Origin: Candidatus Njordarchaeota archaeon
Lineage (GTDB): Archaea; Asgardarchaeota; Njordarchaeia; Njordarchaeales; Njordarchaeaceae
Reading direction: 5' to 3'
Length of the DNA stretch: 8,532 bases
Assembly: GCA_029856055.1 (NCBI GenBank)
Contig: JAHQWF010000120.1
Span: 1-8,532 of the forward strand
In this document: positions 1-6,656 of the stretch, in pieces
Position numbering within the stretch: the stretch's first letter is position 1
Layout: the number at the start of each line of letters is the position of its first letter
Program-made: the position numbers and the translations under genes
Notes under the pieces: model-generated
Told to the model about the DNA's origin: nothing
What the model saw: only the letters and a program-made list of their open reading frames with translations
Databases searched by the model: none

Positions 1-2
1 AA

Positions 3-143
3 TTACTTAAAAAGAATGATATTTCAGCAGAAATTGTAGGTTTATTCACCAAGGAGAAAAGAAGAAAAATTGTGTATGATGATAATAGAGTTGAGCAATT
101 TCCAAGAGATGAGAAAGATGCTTATGCTGCGTTCTTCAAATAA
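3..143 (+). CDS. C-terminal fragment of a probable AIR synthase-related / HypE-like protein (5'-truncated)
   Basis: The frame is open from the window edge and ends at TAA 141-143, giving the last 46 residues of a protein whose start lies outside. The fragment begins with LLKKNDISAEIVGLFT and ends near FPRDEKDAYAAFFK. A helix followed by an 'AEIVG' strand and a short strand-turn-strand is how the C-terminal domain of the PurM/AIR-synthase superfamily usually finishes. That superfamily includes HypE, which dehydrates the thiocarbamoyl group to the cyanide ligand of the NiFe site. The hydrogenase next door makes a HypE-type role attractive. The fragment carries no catalytic residues, so this rests on resemblance and context. 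It converges on the isp2 gene with 21 bases between the stop codons. Other AIR-synthase relatives, such as ThiL-like proteins, are possible. Confidence 0.5.
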   Translation, partial: LLKKNDISAEIVGLFTKEKRRKIVYDDNRVEQFPRDEKDAYAAFFK

Positions 144-160
144 TTAAAGAAAAAATAAAT
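143..160 (-). terminator. U-tract terminator candidate after the hydrogenase operon
   Basis: Just beyond the isp2 stop, the minus strand reads TATTTTTTCTTTAATTA, a T-rich stretch without an obvious hairpin. Archaeal transcription usually ends at such U-tracts, so this is a reasonable end for the four-gene hydrogenase transcript. It overlaps the stop codon of the convergent plus-strand gene. It is inferred from composition and position only. Confidence 0.4.
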
Positions 161-164
161 GAAT

Positions 165-1430
165 TTACGAAATGGCATCAGCGAAAACTTCTGTTATACT
201 TTTTATTTCAATGTCTTTAACATTATACTCATCAAACATTCTCTTAAAGGTATAGAAACATTCGTCACAATTAGTTATTACTACGTTAGCTTTCGTAGCT
301 AGTATCTCATCTAATTTAACCTTGAAAGCCTTAACCCTAGTATCTTGGTATTCATCAACTTGTAAACAACCGGCTGTACAACAGATACTATATATCCCAT
401 GATGAGGCATTTCTCTATGCTCTTTTACAGACGCAGTAATAGCTACTCTCGGTTCATCAACGATTCCACCTTTTCTTGCTAAGTGGCATGGATCGTGATA
501 AGTTGCTACGAAATCATTTTTGCTTTTATCCAATTTTATGACTTTACGTTTCACATAATCTGCAAGAAGTTCTGATATTTCAATAACACCAAATCCCAAT
601 CTCTCCTTGATAGCTTTATCAGCTAGCCATCTCCACCCGTAATAGCCACAAGCATCATTTGTCATTATTATTGTCTTGGCTTCTAAATTCCTTATAATTT
701 GAGTTCTTTTTCGAGTTAATTGCGCCATTTCATCCCAAGCCCCTATATCGTAAGTAGACATACATCCGCTCCATAGATCACTACTCAATGTGAAGTCCTC
801 ATTTGCTTTGAGCAATATTTCTATGGTGGATATGAATGACTCGATATTATCTTTTAGACTCCTTTTTCCAGGAATAAGTAAGTATTTTGCTCCTTTCTTA
901 TCTACTGGTATCTCTTCATCAAATTTCGATTGAATTTCATCAATTATTTTAAGCCAATCCTCCTTCGTTATTCCATATGGGTGATCAATTGTAAATTCGT
1001 TTTCCACTTGTTTCTTAACACTTTCAGGGGTGAGACCAGCTTCATGTAGTACTACACGCATGTATAGGGTTAAGGGTGGAAACTCTACTGAATATGGACA
1101 GGCTAACATGCATCTATCGCAGAGAGAACAATATCCATAAGCTAACTCTACCCATTTCTTAAGTTCCTCAATAGTTATTAATGGTTCACCAGTTATTCTC
1201 TTCTTTAACTTACCTAGAATTGTGAACTCTTTCTTAAATACATCCTCCACTCTCTTACCTTTTATTCCTGGAACCAGCTCGTGTCTAGGATCAACTAACC
1301 AGAAATGACAAGCATAAGCACAGGACCCTGCTCTCATACAATACTTAAAGTAAGATAGTCTGCTTCTATCTATAGCCTTTATGAATGCGCGCTTGATTTT
1401 TTCTTCGTATTCTAATCCCATTTTTGCCAT
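165..1430 (-). CDS. isp2: Isp2: HdrD-like iron-sulfur / CCG-domain subunit of the membrane hydrogenase
   Basis: This is a soluble 421-residue protein without membrane segments or export signal, expected on the cytoplasmic face to accept or relay electrons from Isp1. Residue numbers count from ATG 1430. The N-terminal part carries two ferredoxin-like motifs. The first (C31, C37, C41) has Ala34 where the second Cys of CxxCxxCxxxC is expected. The second (C101, C104, C107, C111 followed by Pro) is complete. Two CCG-type repeats follow. The first is reduced to single cysteines at C223 and C261. The second is intact, with C315, C350-C351 and C388-x2-C391, matching the HdrB/HdrD pattern that binds a non-cubane [4Fe-4S] cluster. 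The frame also opens at GTG 1451, but that codon abuts the ribosome site GGAGGGGTG (1437-1445), which lies 6 bases before ATG 1430. The gene follows isp1 with one base between stop and start, so it is translationally coupled. The family assignment is firm. The electron partner is inferred. Confidence 0.88.
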   Translation of the reverse strand: MAKMGLEYEEKIKRAFIKAIDRSRLSYFKYCMRAGSCAYACHFWLVDPRHELVPGIKGKRVEDVFKKEFTILGKLKKRITGEPLITIEELKKWVELAYGYCSLCDRCMLACPYSVEFPPLTLYMRVVLHEAGLTPESVKKQVENEFTIDHPYGITKEDWLKIIDEIQSKFDEEIPVDKKGAKYLLIPGKRSLKDNIESFISTIEILLKANEDFTLSSDLWSGCMSTYDIGAWDEMAQLTRKRTQIIRNLEAKTIIMTNDACGYYGWRWLADKAIKERLGFGVIEISELLADYVKRKVIKLDKSKNDFVATYHDPCHLARKGGIVDEPRVAITASVKEHREMPHHGIYSICCTAGCLQVDEYQDTRVKAFKVKLDEILATKANVVITNCDECFYTFKRMFDEYNVKDIEIKSITEVFADAIS

Positions 1431-1431
1431 T

Positions 1432-2166
1432 TCATGCACCCCTCCGCACACGATGATAAACTAATACTAACAGATTAATCCAGTAGCTCCATACGAAGTG
1501 GAGGAACTTGCTGAATGGTATGTAAGCTATTAAGAAACTAGCTGTTAATATATGTAGCGCCAAGTAGGTTTGATATAGGGGTGTCCCATGTGTATGTACA
1601 GCTAGATATCCGAATGTTACTAGTGCTATAACGACGATTAAAGCAAAATAGTCACCAATAGTTGATTTAAATTCGCCAGAGTAATGTTTAACGATTCTAA
1701 GCGCAAAAACAGCTGTAGATGAGAAAATGATTAGTAGTGTTAGTAAATCAGCATTAACAATGATCTCTAACGGCCCCCAAATTGTTTTCTGAGCTATAAA
1801 TGCCTCTGTTATACTTTGTGGTATAGCAAATGGCGTCAATATTGGTTCTAGAAACGGAAAATAGTTGAATATTACGGCTTGGTGAGGTGGAAATAGGAAA
1901 ATTATGATAAGTATCGGTATGTGCATTATAAATATCGCCATGAAGCCGTGAAGAGGATTTACCTTCATTATGAATTTGAAAGTTCCTATCCATTTTATGA
2001 ATGGCATTAATACCTTCTTTGTTAATGGAACATCTCTTCCAGGGGCATGAGGCCTTGGTGGTCCTGGTATGACAAAGTATTGGATTACTTGATAAAAGAA
2101 ACCCATGACAAAAATTATGAGTGCCGCTGGGAAAATTATATTAATTGATATATCTAAAAGGTCCAA
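1432..2166 (-). CDS. isp1: Isp1: NarI-like cytochrome b membrane subunit of the hydrogenase
   Basis: This 244-residue integral membrane protein has about five hydrophobic segments (near residues 6-30, 72-95, 138-157, 170-190 and 200-220). It resembles the cytochrome b subunits of nitrate reductase (NarI) and Isp1-type hydrogenases. His73 and His82 sit in the second segment, and His205 and His223 sit 18 residues apart in the last. This is close to the pairing that binds two b haems in E. coli NarI (His56/His66 and His187/His205), so a di-haem protein is likely. His191 and His193 are extra candidates. It would take electrons from the periplasmic-side small subunit and pass them to quinone and/or Isp2. 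The start is TTG at 2166, supported by GAGGTG at 2173-2178 six bases upstream. There are 27 bases after the large-subunit stop. The proline-rich stretch around residues 34-47 probably forms a loop after the first helix. Confidence 0.85.
   Translation of the reverse strand: MDLLDISINIIFPAALIIFVMGFFYQVIQYFVIPGPPRPHAPGRDVPLTKKVLMPFIKWIGTFKFIMKVNPLHGFMAIFIMHIPILIIIFLFPPHQAVIFNYFPFLEPILTPFAIPQSITEAFIAQKTIWGPLEIIVNADLLTLLIIFSSTAVFALRIVKHYSGEFKSTIGDYFALIVVIALVTFGYLAVHTHGTPLYQTYLALHILTASFLIAYIPFSKFLHFVWSYWINLLVLVYHRVRRGA
1437..1445 (-). promoter_or_regulatory. Ribosome-binding site of isp2
   Basis: The minus strand reads GGAGGGGTG, then six bases, then ATG 1430. The site lies within the last codons of isp1. 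It favours ATG 1430 over the in-frame GTG at 1451, whose coding sequence would run through this site. Confidence 0.65.
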
Positions 2167-2172
2167 TCAAGA

Positions 2173-2178
2173 CACCTC
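2173..2178 (-). promoter_or_regulatory. Ribosome-binding site of isp1 (supports a TTG start)
   Basis: The minus strand reads GAGGTG, complementary to the 3' end of archaeal 16S rRNA, followed by six bases and TTG 2166. The next in-frame ATG would remove about 20 residues, most of the first membrane segment, so TTG is the sensible start. Confidence 0.65.
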
Positions 2179-2193
2179 GAATCTAGTTTTTGC

Positions 2194-3945
2194 TTATAAT
2201 CCATGTACATTAATGGCTGTCTTTTTGACTAATCTGCCACCGACATAGGTATGAACTGTACATGCAAGACAAGGATCAAAACTCCTAACTGTTCTAACAG
2301 CATCAATGCCAACCCAGTCATCTGGGTCTGTCTCCTCTGTAACTGGTGAATCTTTCAATGCTTGTTCGATGGGGCCAGGATTATTATTAGGGTCTCTTGG
2401 AGAAACATTCCAGTTAGTTGGCGTGATAACTTGATATCTGTGTATCCGTCCGTTCTTAACTACTATCCAATGACCTAATGCGCCCCTAGCCGCCTCATTT
2501 AGACCTACTCCGAAACTCATTGAAGGCCTCTCAAACTTACTCCAAAGCTCTGTCTTACCCTTGTTCAATAAATCTATCATTAGATACATATCATGAAGCG
2601 CCGCAGCAGCATAATATACATGACTAAATGCTCTAGCTCTATATCTCTCCAAAGTTGTTGATTTACCAGGAGTGTTCCAGCTTACTTCCATTGCATCCCA
2701 TAGTGCTGGAGGTAATAAATCACTTCGAGTCTCAGGAAGCTCAACTGTAATTTGACCATTGCCTGATTTTATGCTGGTGAATGGGTCTGAAATATCAACG
2801 ACTTGTAAAGCCGTACTCCACATTCTAGCTAGAGGTCCAACCTCCATCGGATAGATATCACTTCCTCTTTGCCATCTTGGAGTTGTTGACCAAGTATATT
2901 TACCGTCAAAATTCGTACTTGTTGGGGCTGGTTTGGTCTCTTTATTCCATGGATGTCTTGGATCTAATGGATTTCCATCAGGATCTTCAGAATATTCTGC
3001 CTCAGCCTCCCAATCATCATAAAAACTATGTGCTACAAATTCTCTAACCCCAAGATGTATCTTTTTAAGATCACTTTCTACTAATTGACCATTTATTATT
3101 GCTCCTGGTTTAATCAATCTTTTGCTCCCCCAATCGCTCATATTTTCATACGTACCATCATAAGCCTCCGGATCTTCTATTGAACCAAAAGCTAAGAGAT
3201 TAATAGGCTCCTCTCCTACAACATTATATCCTTGATCATAGAAGAATTTTATTAAATCGTCCCAAACAGCCCAAACGAATTTAGAAAACCCGGCTAAAGC
3301 AACAACCATGCTGGCTAATTGCTCTGCCTCATTAGCACTGAATGTTCTAGATATACCGCCTGGCACGAAAGTATTTATGTGTGGATGCTTTGCACCTAGA
3401 AGAGAAGCCATTTTTCGCCCTAATCTCTCCAATTTTAATGTGAAAACGTAAATTTCTCCAGTAAATGGGTTCATAGCATCCATTATATCTTTAATAGTAG
3501 CGTAACCGTGGATACTTCTCCATTCACAGGGATAGGATTGTGCAGCGGCATAAAAAGAAGGATTAAACTTACTAACTTCTAGGGCTGAGAAATCAGGACC
3601 AGCTAACTGGAATAGCTGAATAGGATGATCATAAAGTATTTCAGCAGCGTCCGTTAAATTTCTTAGCACAATGCTGAGTGGAGGTGGAGTTGTTTTAAGA
3701 GCCATATCTAGAGATATAGCTGACGCATACGCGTGTGGAACTGGACAAACGCCACATATTCTTTGTGTGATAAATATTGCATCGGGTGGATCCCTATTTC
3801 TTAGAATGATTTCCCAGCCTCTAAACATGGTAGCAATTGAGTGCGCATTAGTAATTTTCTTTTGGGCTGTGTCTATAACGACGTGAATTCCAAGATGACC
3901 CTCTATCCTTGTTATGGGATCCAAATATATTTCTCTAATGCTCAT
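2194..3945 (-). CDS. hynL: [NiFe] hydrogenase large (catalytic) subunit, group 1 membrane-bound type
   Basis: This 583-residue protein holds the Ni-Fe(CN)2CO site that splits H2. The N-terminal nickel motif is RICGVCPVPH (C64, C67, H71). The C-terminal motif is DPCLACTVH (C559, C562, H565), so all four cysteine ligands are present. Glu15 in TRIEGH is the usual proton-transfer glutamate. D106 and D557 look like the conserved canopy acids. R487 is the conserved arginine, but the residue before it is Ala486 where most hydrogenases have Pro. After His565 come 18 residues, the extension normally cut off by a HyaD/HoxM-type endopeptidase once nickel is inserted; such an enzyme is encoded at 5324-5824. 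The subunit has no export signal and should leave the cell together with the Tat-tagged small subunit. ATG 3945 overlaps the small-subunit stop (ATGA), with GGAGGGA at 3951-3957 as ribosome site. The assignment is very secure. The symbol follows common usage for crenarchaeal enzymes. Confidence 0.97.
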   Translation of the reverse strand: MSIREIYLDPITRIEGHLGIHVVIDTAQKKITNAHSIATMFRGWEIILRNRDPPDAIFITQRICGVCPVPHAYASAISLDMALKTTPPPLSIVLRNLTDAAEILYDHPIQLFQLAGPDFSALEVSKFNPSFYAAAQSYPCEWRSIHGYATIKDIMDAMNPFTGEIYVFTLKLERLGRKMASLLGAKHPHINTFVPGGISRTFSANEAEQLASMVVALAGFSKFVWAVWDDLIKFFYDQGYNVVGEEPINLLAFGSIEDPEAYDGTYENMSDWGSKRLIKPGAIINGQLVESDLKKIHLGVREFVAHSFYDDWEAEAEYSEDPDGNPLDPRHPWNKETKPAPTSTNFDGKYTWSTTPRWQRGSDIYPMEVGPLARMWSTALQVVDISDPFTSIKSGNGQITVELPETRSDLLPPALWDAMEVSWNTPGKSTTLERYRARAFSHVYYAAAALHDMYLMIDLLNKGKTELWSKFERPSMSFGVGLNEAARGALGHWIVVKNGRIHRYQVITPTNWNVSPRDPNNNPGPIEQALKDSPVTEETDPDDWVGIDAVRTVRSFDPCLACTVHTYVGGRLVKKTAINVHGL

Positions 3946-5111
3946 TCAGATCCCTCCTTTTTAACTTCTATTTCCTTTTTAGCTTTCCGGGCTTTATATG
4001 TAATTGAAGCCCCTAGTACTGCACCTATAGCTGCGGCAATTCCAGCTGCTGTTTCTATCGGAACCGTTGGAGCTGGTAATGCCTTTAAGAATGGAGATAA
4101 TGGAGAGTCTGGGAACCGAGGATCTGTGCAACCTATGCATACAGAACCATACTCAGTACATATCCCTACTCCCTCAACGAATGGTATAGTTGTAATAGGG
4201 CAATTAGATATAGGTCCTTTGCATCCTAGTTCATACATACAGTAAGGTTGACTAAACTCTTTAGAGAATTTTCCTGCTGAGTACCATATACCCCTTCCAC
4301 ATCTTTCATGTACAGTATTCCTATACAGGAAAACTGGTCTTAGATATTCATCAAGTTCTGGCGGTGGGAGTAAACTTTTAACTGTTAGTAATAGGTGCGC
4401 GAATGTTTTAGTTTGCCAATCTCCACCTGCAGGGCAACCTGGAACATTAATAACTGGTAAACCTAAACCGCTTCGGTAATCCTTACCCAGAATTTCATAA
4501 ACTCCTTTAGCACCTGTTGGATTTGGCGTGCCAGCTGGAATCCCACCGAAAGCCGCACATGTACCTATAGCTACTACAGCTGCTGCATAGTTAGCTGCCT
4601 CAGTGAGCCATTCTGTGGCTTTTATTGGTTCTCCGTTTAGAGACCCGATCGATGACCAATAACCCTCCCCCGCTTTTGACTCATCGGGAAATGCTCCCTC
4701 TAGCACCAATAACATCGGAGTAATTTCTCCACTTTTAGCTTTCTCTAATATCTCAACGGCGTCCCATTCTTTAGCGATATCTCCTTTCCCACCTTTTATA
4801 ACATCAACGCCCCACTGAGGAGATAATGTTTGGTGGAAATCTAGACTAACTTCGCCGATATTCTTAAATTGACCAATTAATACATCGACAATTGATGGAT
4901 CAGTTGCATTTAAGAGTGCTACACTATCTCCACTACAAGATTGAGAATGTACCCAGATAATGTGTATTGGTTCTTCGTCTCCCTGCAGAATTTTTCTTGC
5001 CTCATCTGCCGCTAGTTTTAGCATTTTATCATCTGGCAATATTTTTGAAAGAGTCATGATCGATGCCATCACGAGAGCTGACTTTAGAAGAGCTCTTCTC
5101 TTTAATTTCAT
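3942..5111 (-). CDS. hynS: [NiFe] hydrogenase small subunit with Tat signal and C-terminal membrane anchor
   Basis: This 389-residue electron-transfer subunit carries the iron-sulfur relay. The N-terminus KRRALLK followed by a hydrophobic stretch to about residue 25 is a twin-arginine signal. Near residues 353-375 an Ala/Gly-rich helix followed by a basic tail forms the membrane anchor, so the dimer faces outward and contacts Isp1. Distal cluster ligands are H268, C271, C291 and C297. Medial cluster ligands are C304, C325 and C328. For the proximal cluster, C59, C185 (GTCAAFGG) and C226 (PGCP) are clear, but the second Cys of the usual CxGC motif is Asp62 (CSGD). An extra Cys318 lies close to the medial ligands. 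ATG 5109-5111 is preceded by GGTGAT at 5115-5120. This is the first gene of the operon small-large-isp1-isp2. Family identity is certain. The effect of Asp62 on the cluster is inferred. Confidence 0.96.
   Translation of the reverse strand: MKLKRRALLKSALVMASIMTLSKILPDDKMLKLAADEARKILQGDEEPIHIIWVHSQSCSGDSVALLNATDPSIVDVLIGQFKNIGEVSLDFHQTLSPQWGVDVIKGGKGDIAKEWDAVEILEKAKSGEITPMLLVLEGAFPDESKAGEGYWSSIGSLNGEPIKATEWLTEAANYAAAVVAIGTCAAFGGIPAGTPNPTGAKGVYEILGKDYRSGLGLPVINVPGCPAGGDWQTKTFAHLLLTVKSLLPPPELDEYLRPVFLYRNTVHERCGRGIWYSAGKFSKEFSQPYCMYELGCKGPISNCPITTIPFVEGVGICTEYGSVCIGCTDPRFPDSPLSPFLKALPAPTVPIETAAGIAAAIGAVLGASITYKARKAKKEIEVKKEGSE
3951..3957 (-). promoter_or_regulatory. Ribosome-binding site of the large-subunit gene
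   Basis: GGAGGGA on the minus strand lies inside the last codons of the small-subunit gene, five bases before ATG 3945. With the ATGA stop/start overlap, this indicates translational coupling of the two subunits, consistent with a 1:1 complex. Confidence 0.65.
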
Positions 5112-5114
5112 TTA

Positions 5115-5160
5115 ATCACCATCTGTTTTTTTTTACTCAAACGATGAAACGCTTTATAAA
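5115..5160 (-). promoter_or_regulatory. Candidate promoter and ribosome site of the hydrogenase operon
   Basis: TTTATAAA at 5153-5160 is a TATA-like box. A start about 26 bases downstream would fall near 5130 and give a leader of roughly 19 bases that contains GGTGAT (5115-5120) just before ATG 5111. A second AT-rich box near 5210-5220, with GGAAAA upstream on the minus strand, is an alternative that would give a leader of about 75 bases. Placement is by pattern only. Confidence 0.45.
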
Positions 5161-5165
5161 TAGAG

Positions 5166-5179
5166 TATATGCACATATA
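5166..5179. promoter_or_regulatory. Inverted repeat upstream of the hydrogenase promoter (operator candidate)
   Basis: TATATG-CA-CATATA has perfect 6-base arms. On the hydrogenase-operon strand it lies directly upstream of the TATA-like box at 5153-5160. A second ATGCAT palindrome follows at about 5186-5191. A regulator site in this position could control the operon, but short palindromes are common by chance in AT-rich DNA. Confidence 0.25.
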
Positions 5180-5257
5180 GATTTCATGCATATTGATTGA
5201 AAATTTATATTTAAATTTTTTCCACTATATAACTTCAAATATCAAAAATTAAAAAAA

Positions 5258-5279
5258 TTTCAATTTGAAAATTAAATAA
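5258..5279 (+). promoter_or_regulatory. Palindrome and TATA-like element before the maturation protease gene
   Basis: TTTCAATTTGAAA (5258-5270) is a 13-base palindrome. It runs into GAAAA plus TTAAATAA (5266-5279), which together resemble an archaeal BRE-TATA pair. A transcript would begin near 5302, giving either a nearly leaderless GTG 5306 or a leader of about 22 bases before TTG 5324. The call is based on pattern only. Confidence 0.3.
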
Positions 5280-5323
5280 ATGACTTTAATAAAATCTCAT
5301 AGATTGTGTTTAGGGTAATAATT

Positions 5324-5824
5324 TTGGCAAAGAAAATCCTTGTAGCTTGTTGCGGAAATAGATTGATGAGAGATGATGGAGTAGGTTCTTTTATAGCTGA
5401 AAGGCTCCTAAGAATGAATTTGGGGGATGATGTCACTGTAATAGACTATGGCATAGCTGGTTTTAAGCTGTTTAATGATATAGTGGATTATGATTATGTT
5501 ATTTTTGTGGATACTGTTGATACGGCTGATAGTAAGCCAGGTACGATAGTGAGATTCAAGATTGATCCACAAGACATATCAGTGGCGAATTCAGAGGATT
5601 CACAGAAATTGTTTCAATTAAGTTTTCATGAAATCGATATAGAGAGTGTTTTATCGCTGTGTAAGGCGATAGGGGAGTTGCCTAAGAAAATTATTCTTTT
5701 AGGTATAGTTCCTAAGGATATTTCTCCTGGAATAGGCTTGTCCAAAGAACTTGCATTGAGATTTATGGATTTAGTCAATTTGGTTATTAAGGAAATAAAA
5801 AATTTGAGAGATAAAGCTGATTGA
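5324..5824 (+). CDS. Hydrogenase maturation endopeptidase (HyaD/HoxM/HycI family)
   Basis: This enzyme removes the C-terminal extension of the nickel-loaded large subunit, the last step of active-site assembly in the cytoplasm. From TTG 5324 it has 166 residues. The N-terminus KKILVACCGNRLMRDDGVG matches the family's opening strand and glycine turn. Asp18, Asp63 (in FVDTVD) and His102 (in SFHEID) correspond to the acid, acid and histidine that bind nickel in E. coli HybD (Glu16, Asp62, His93). The frame also opens at GTG 5306, adding six mostly hydrophobic residues. TTG 5324 is preferred because the family normally starts just before this strand and GGGT lies seven bases upstream; GTG 5306 remains possible if the transcript is leaderless. 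The gene is divergent from the hydrogenase operon, so its substrate (the 18-residue tail of the large subunit) is encoded next door. It ends 8 bases before the tatC stop. Confidence 0.92.
   Translation: MAKKILVACCGNRLMRDDGVGSFIAERLLRMNLGDDVTVIDYGIAGFKLFNDIVDYDYVIFVDTVDTADSKPGTIVRFKIDPQDISVANSEDSQKLFQLSFHEIDIESVLSLCKAIGELPKKIILLGIVPKDISPGIGLSKELALRFMDLVNLVIKEIKNLRDKAD
5793..5805 (-). terminator. U-tract terminator candidate after tatC, inside the protease gene
   Basis: The minus strand reads AAATTTTTTATTT inside the last codons of the maturation protease gene. It is the first T-rich stretch after the tatC stop. If used, the tatC transcript would overlap the 3' end of the protease mRNA in antisense. 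Confidence 0.25.
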
Positions 5825-5825
5825 G

Positions 5826-5832
5826 TTTTTTT
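5826..5832 (+). terminator. U-tract terminator candidate after the protease gene
   Basis: A run of seven T residues starts one base after the TGA of the maturation protease and lies in the 8-base gap between the two convergent stop codons. This is typical of intrinsic archaeal termination, with no hairpin needed. Confidence 0.4.
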
Positions 5833-6621
5833 CTATATTTCGTATTCAACTCTTTTTGCCACTATTATTGATATTTCATACAGAATGATTAATGGAACAG
5901 ATAATACTATCATTGAGAATGGTGTTGGATCTGGCGTTAATATTGCTGTGGCAAGAAGCACACCTACAATAAAATTTTTTCTATTATCTGTTAGGTCTGT
6001 ATGATCTATCATACCTATTTTAACCAGGATATATACTAGACACGGGAAAGTAAAAACTAATCCTACCATTATGGTGGACATAAAAATGAAATTGTAGAAC
6101 TCATCTGCGTAGAAAATCGGTGTTGCTCCGACCGCCCAAATAAAATAAATCAATATTCTTAGTGTGGCTGGTATAACCACAAAAAAAGCTATGCTAGCTC
6201 CTAGAAGAAAAAGCAGGAAGAAAGATAATGAAAATTTAATCGCTGCTGCTCTCTCTTCAGGATATAAAGCTGGTTTAACAAATGCATAGATTTGATATGA
6301 TATATATGGGAGAGCTATTATGAATCCTAACAATGCGGCTGCATTAAAATAAAGAGAGAAAGCGCCTGTCCATGTTCCTGCTATAAGTTGAACTCCGCTT
6401 GGAGCTAGATTCTCGAGAACATATTCTATTACTCCCTGAACTATTGTCTTATAATTACTTGTGAAATTCGCGTTAAACTGAGGAGGGTATTGTAGTAGAG
6501 ATGCTGGTGCGAATGATACGAATATCATAGTTACTATCCATGCTATTAATGCTTTTCTCAGTCTTAATATTAGTTCTTCTAAATGCTCCCATAGTTCCAT
6601 TTCTACATCTTCTTCCTCCAT
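5833..6621 (-). CDS. tatC: TatC, core component of the twin-arginine protein translocase
   Basis: TatC is the membrane receptor that recognises twin-arginine signals and, with TatA, exports folded proteins. This 262-residue protein has about six hydrophobic segments and the family landmarks. These are an N-terminal cytoplasmic helix with WEHLEELILRLR (residues 11-22), FVKPALYPEE (114-123) with the conserved Pro and Glu, the FPCLVYILVKIG stretch in the fourth helix region, and TAILTPDPTPFS followed by PLIILYE near the end. The loop after the first helix (about 40-85) is rather long. ATG 6621 is preceded by GAGGT at 6629-6633. The gene is last in a minus-strand run tatA - unknown membrane protein - tatC, 35 bases after its neighbour. 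The obvious substrate is the hydrogenase small subunit encoded nearby, though other Tat substrates in the cell cannot be excluded. Confidence 0.95.
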   Translation of the reverse strand: MEEEDVEMELWEHLEELILRLRKALIAWIVTMIFVSFAPASLLQYPPQFNANFTSNYKTIVQGVIEYVLENLAPSGVQLIAGTWTGAFSLYFNAAALLGFIIALPYISYQIYAFVKPALYPEERAAAIKFSLSFFLLFLLGASIAFFVVIPATLRILIYFIWAVGATPIFYADEFYNFIFMSTIMVGLVFTFPCLVYILVKIGMIDHTDLTDNRKNFIVGVLLATAILTPDPTPFSMIVLSVPLIILYEISIIVAKRVEYEI

Positions 6622-6656
6622 ATGTCGAACCTCGATCCTAAAAGTGTGATTATATA

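Noticed and set aside
1431..1451. GTG 1451 as the start of Isp2
   Set aside because: It would place the ribosome site GGAGGGGTG inside the gene; ATG 1430 has ideal spacing from it.
1754..1993. Open frame antisense or out of frame within isp1
   Set aside because: It lies fully inside a well-supported cytochrome b gene, has low-complexity content and no ribosome site or recognisable domain.
3671..4245. Two plus-strand open frames opposite the hydrogenase subunit genes
   Set aside because: They are mirror readings of strongly conserved hydrogenase coding sequence, and their translations show no family features.
4926..4937. Possible frameshift or sequencing error behind Asp62
   Set aside because: The frame stays intact on both sides with conserved residues, and Asp differs from Cys codons by at least two bases.
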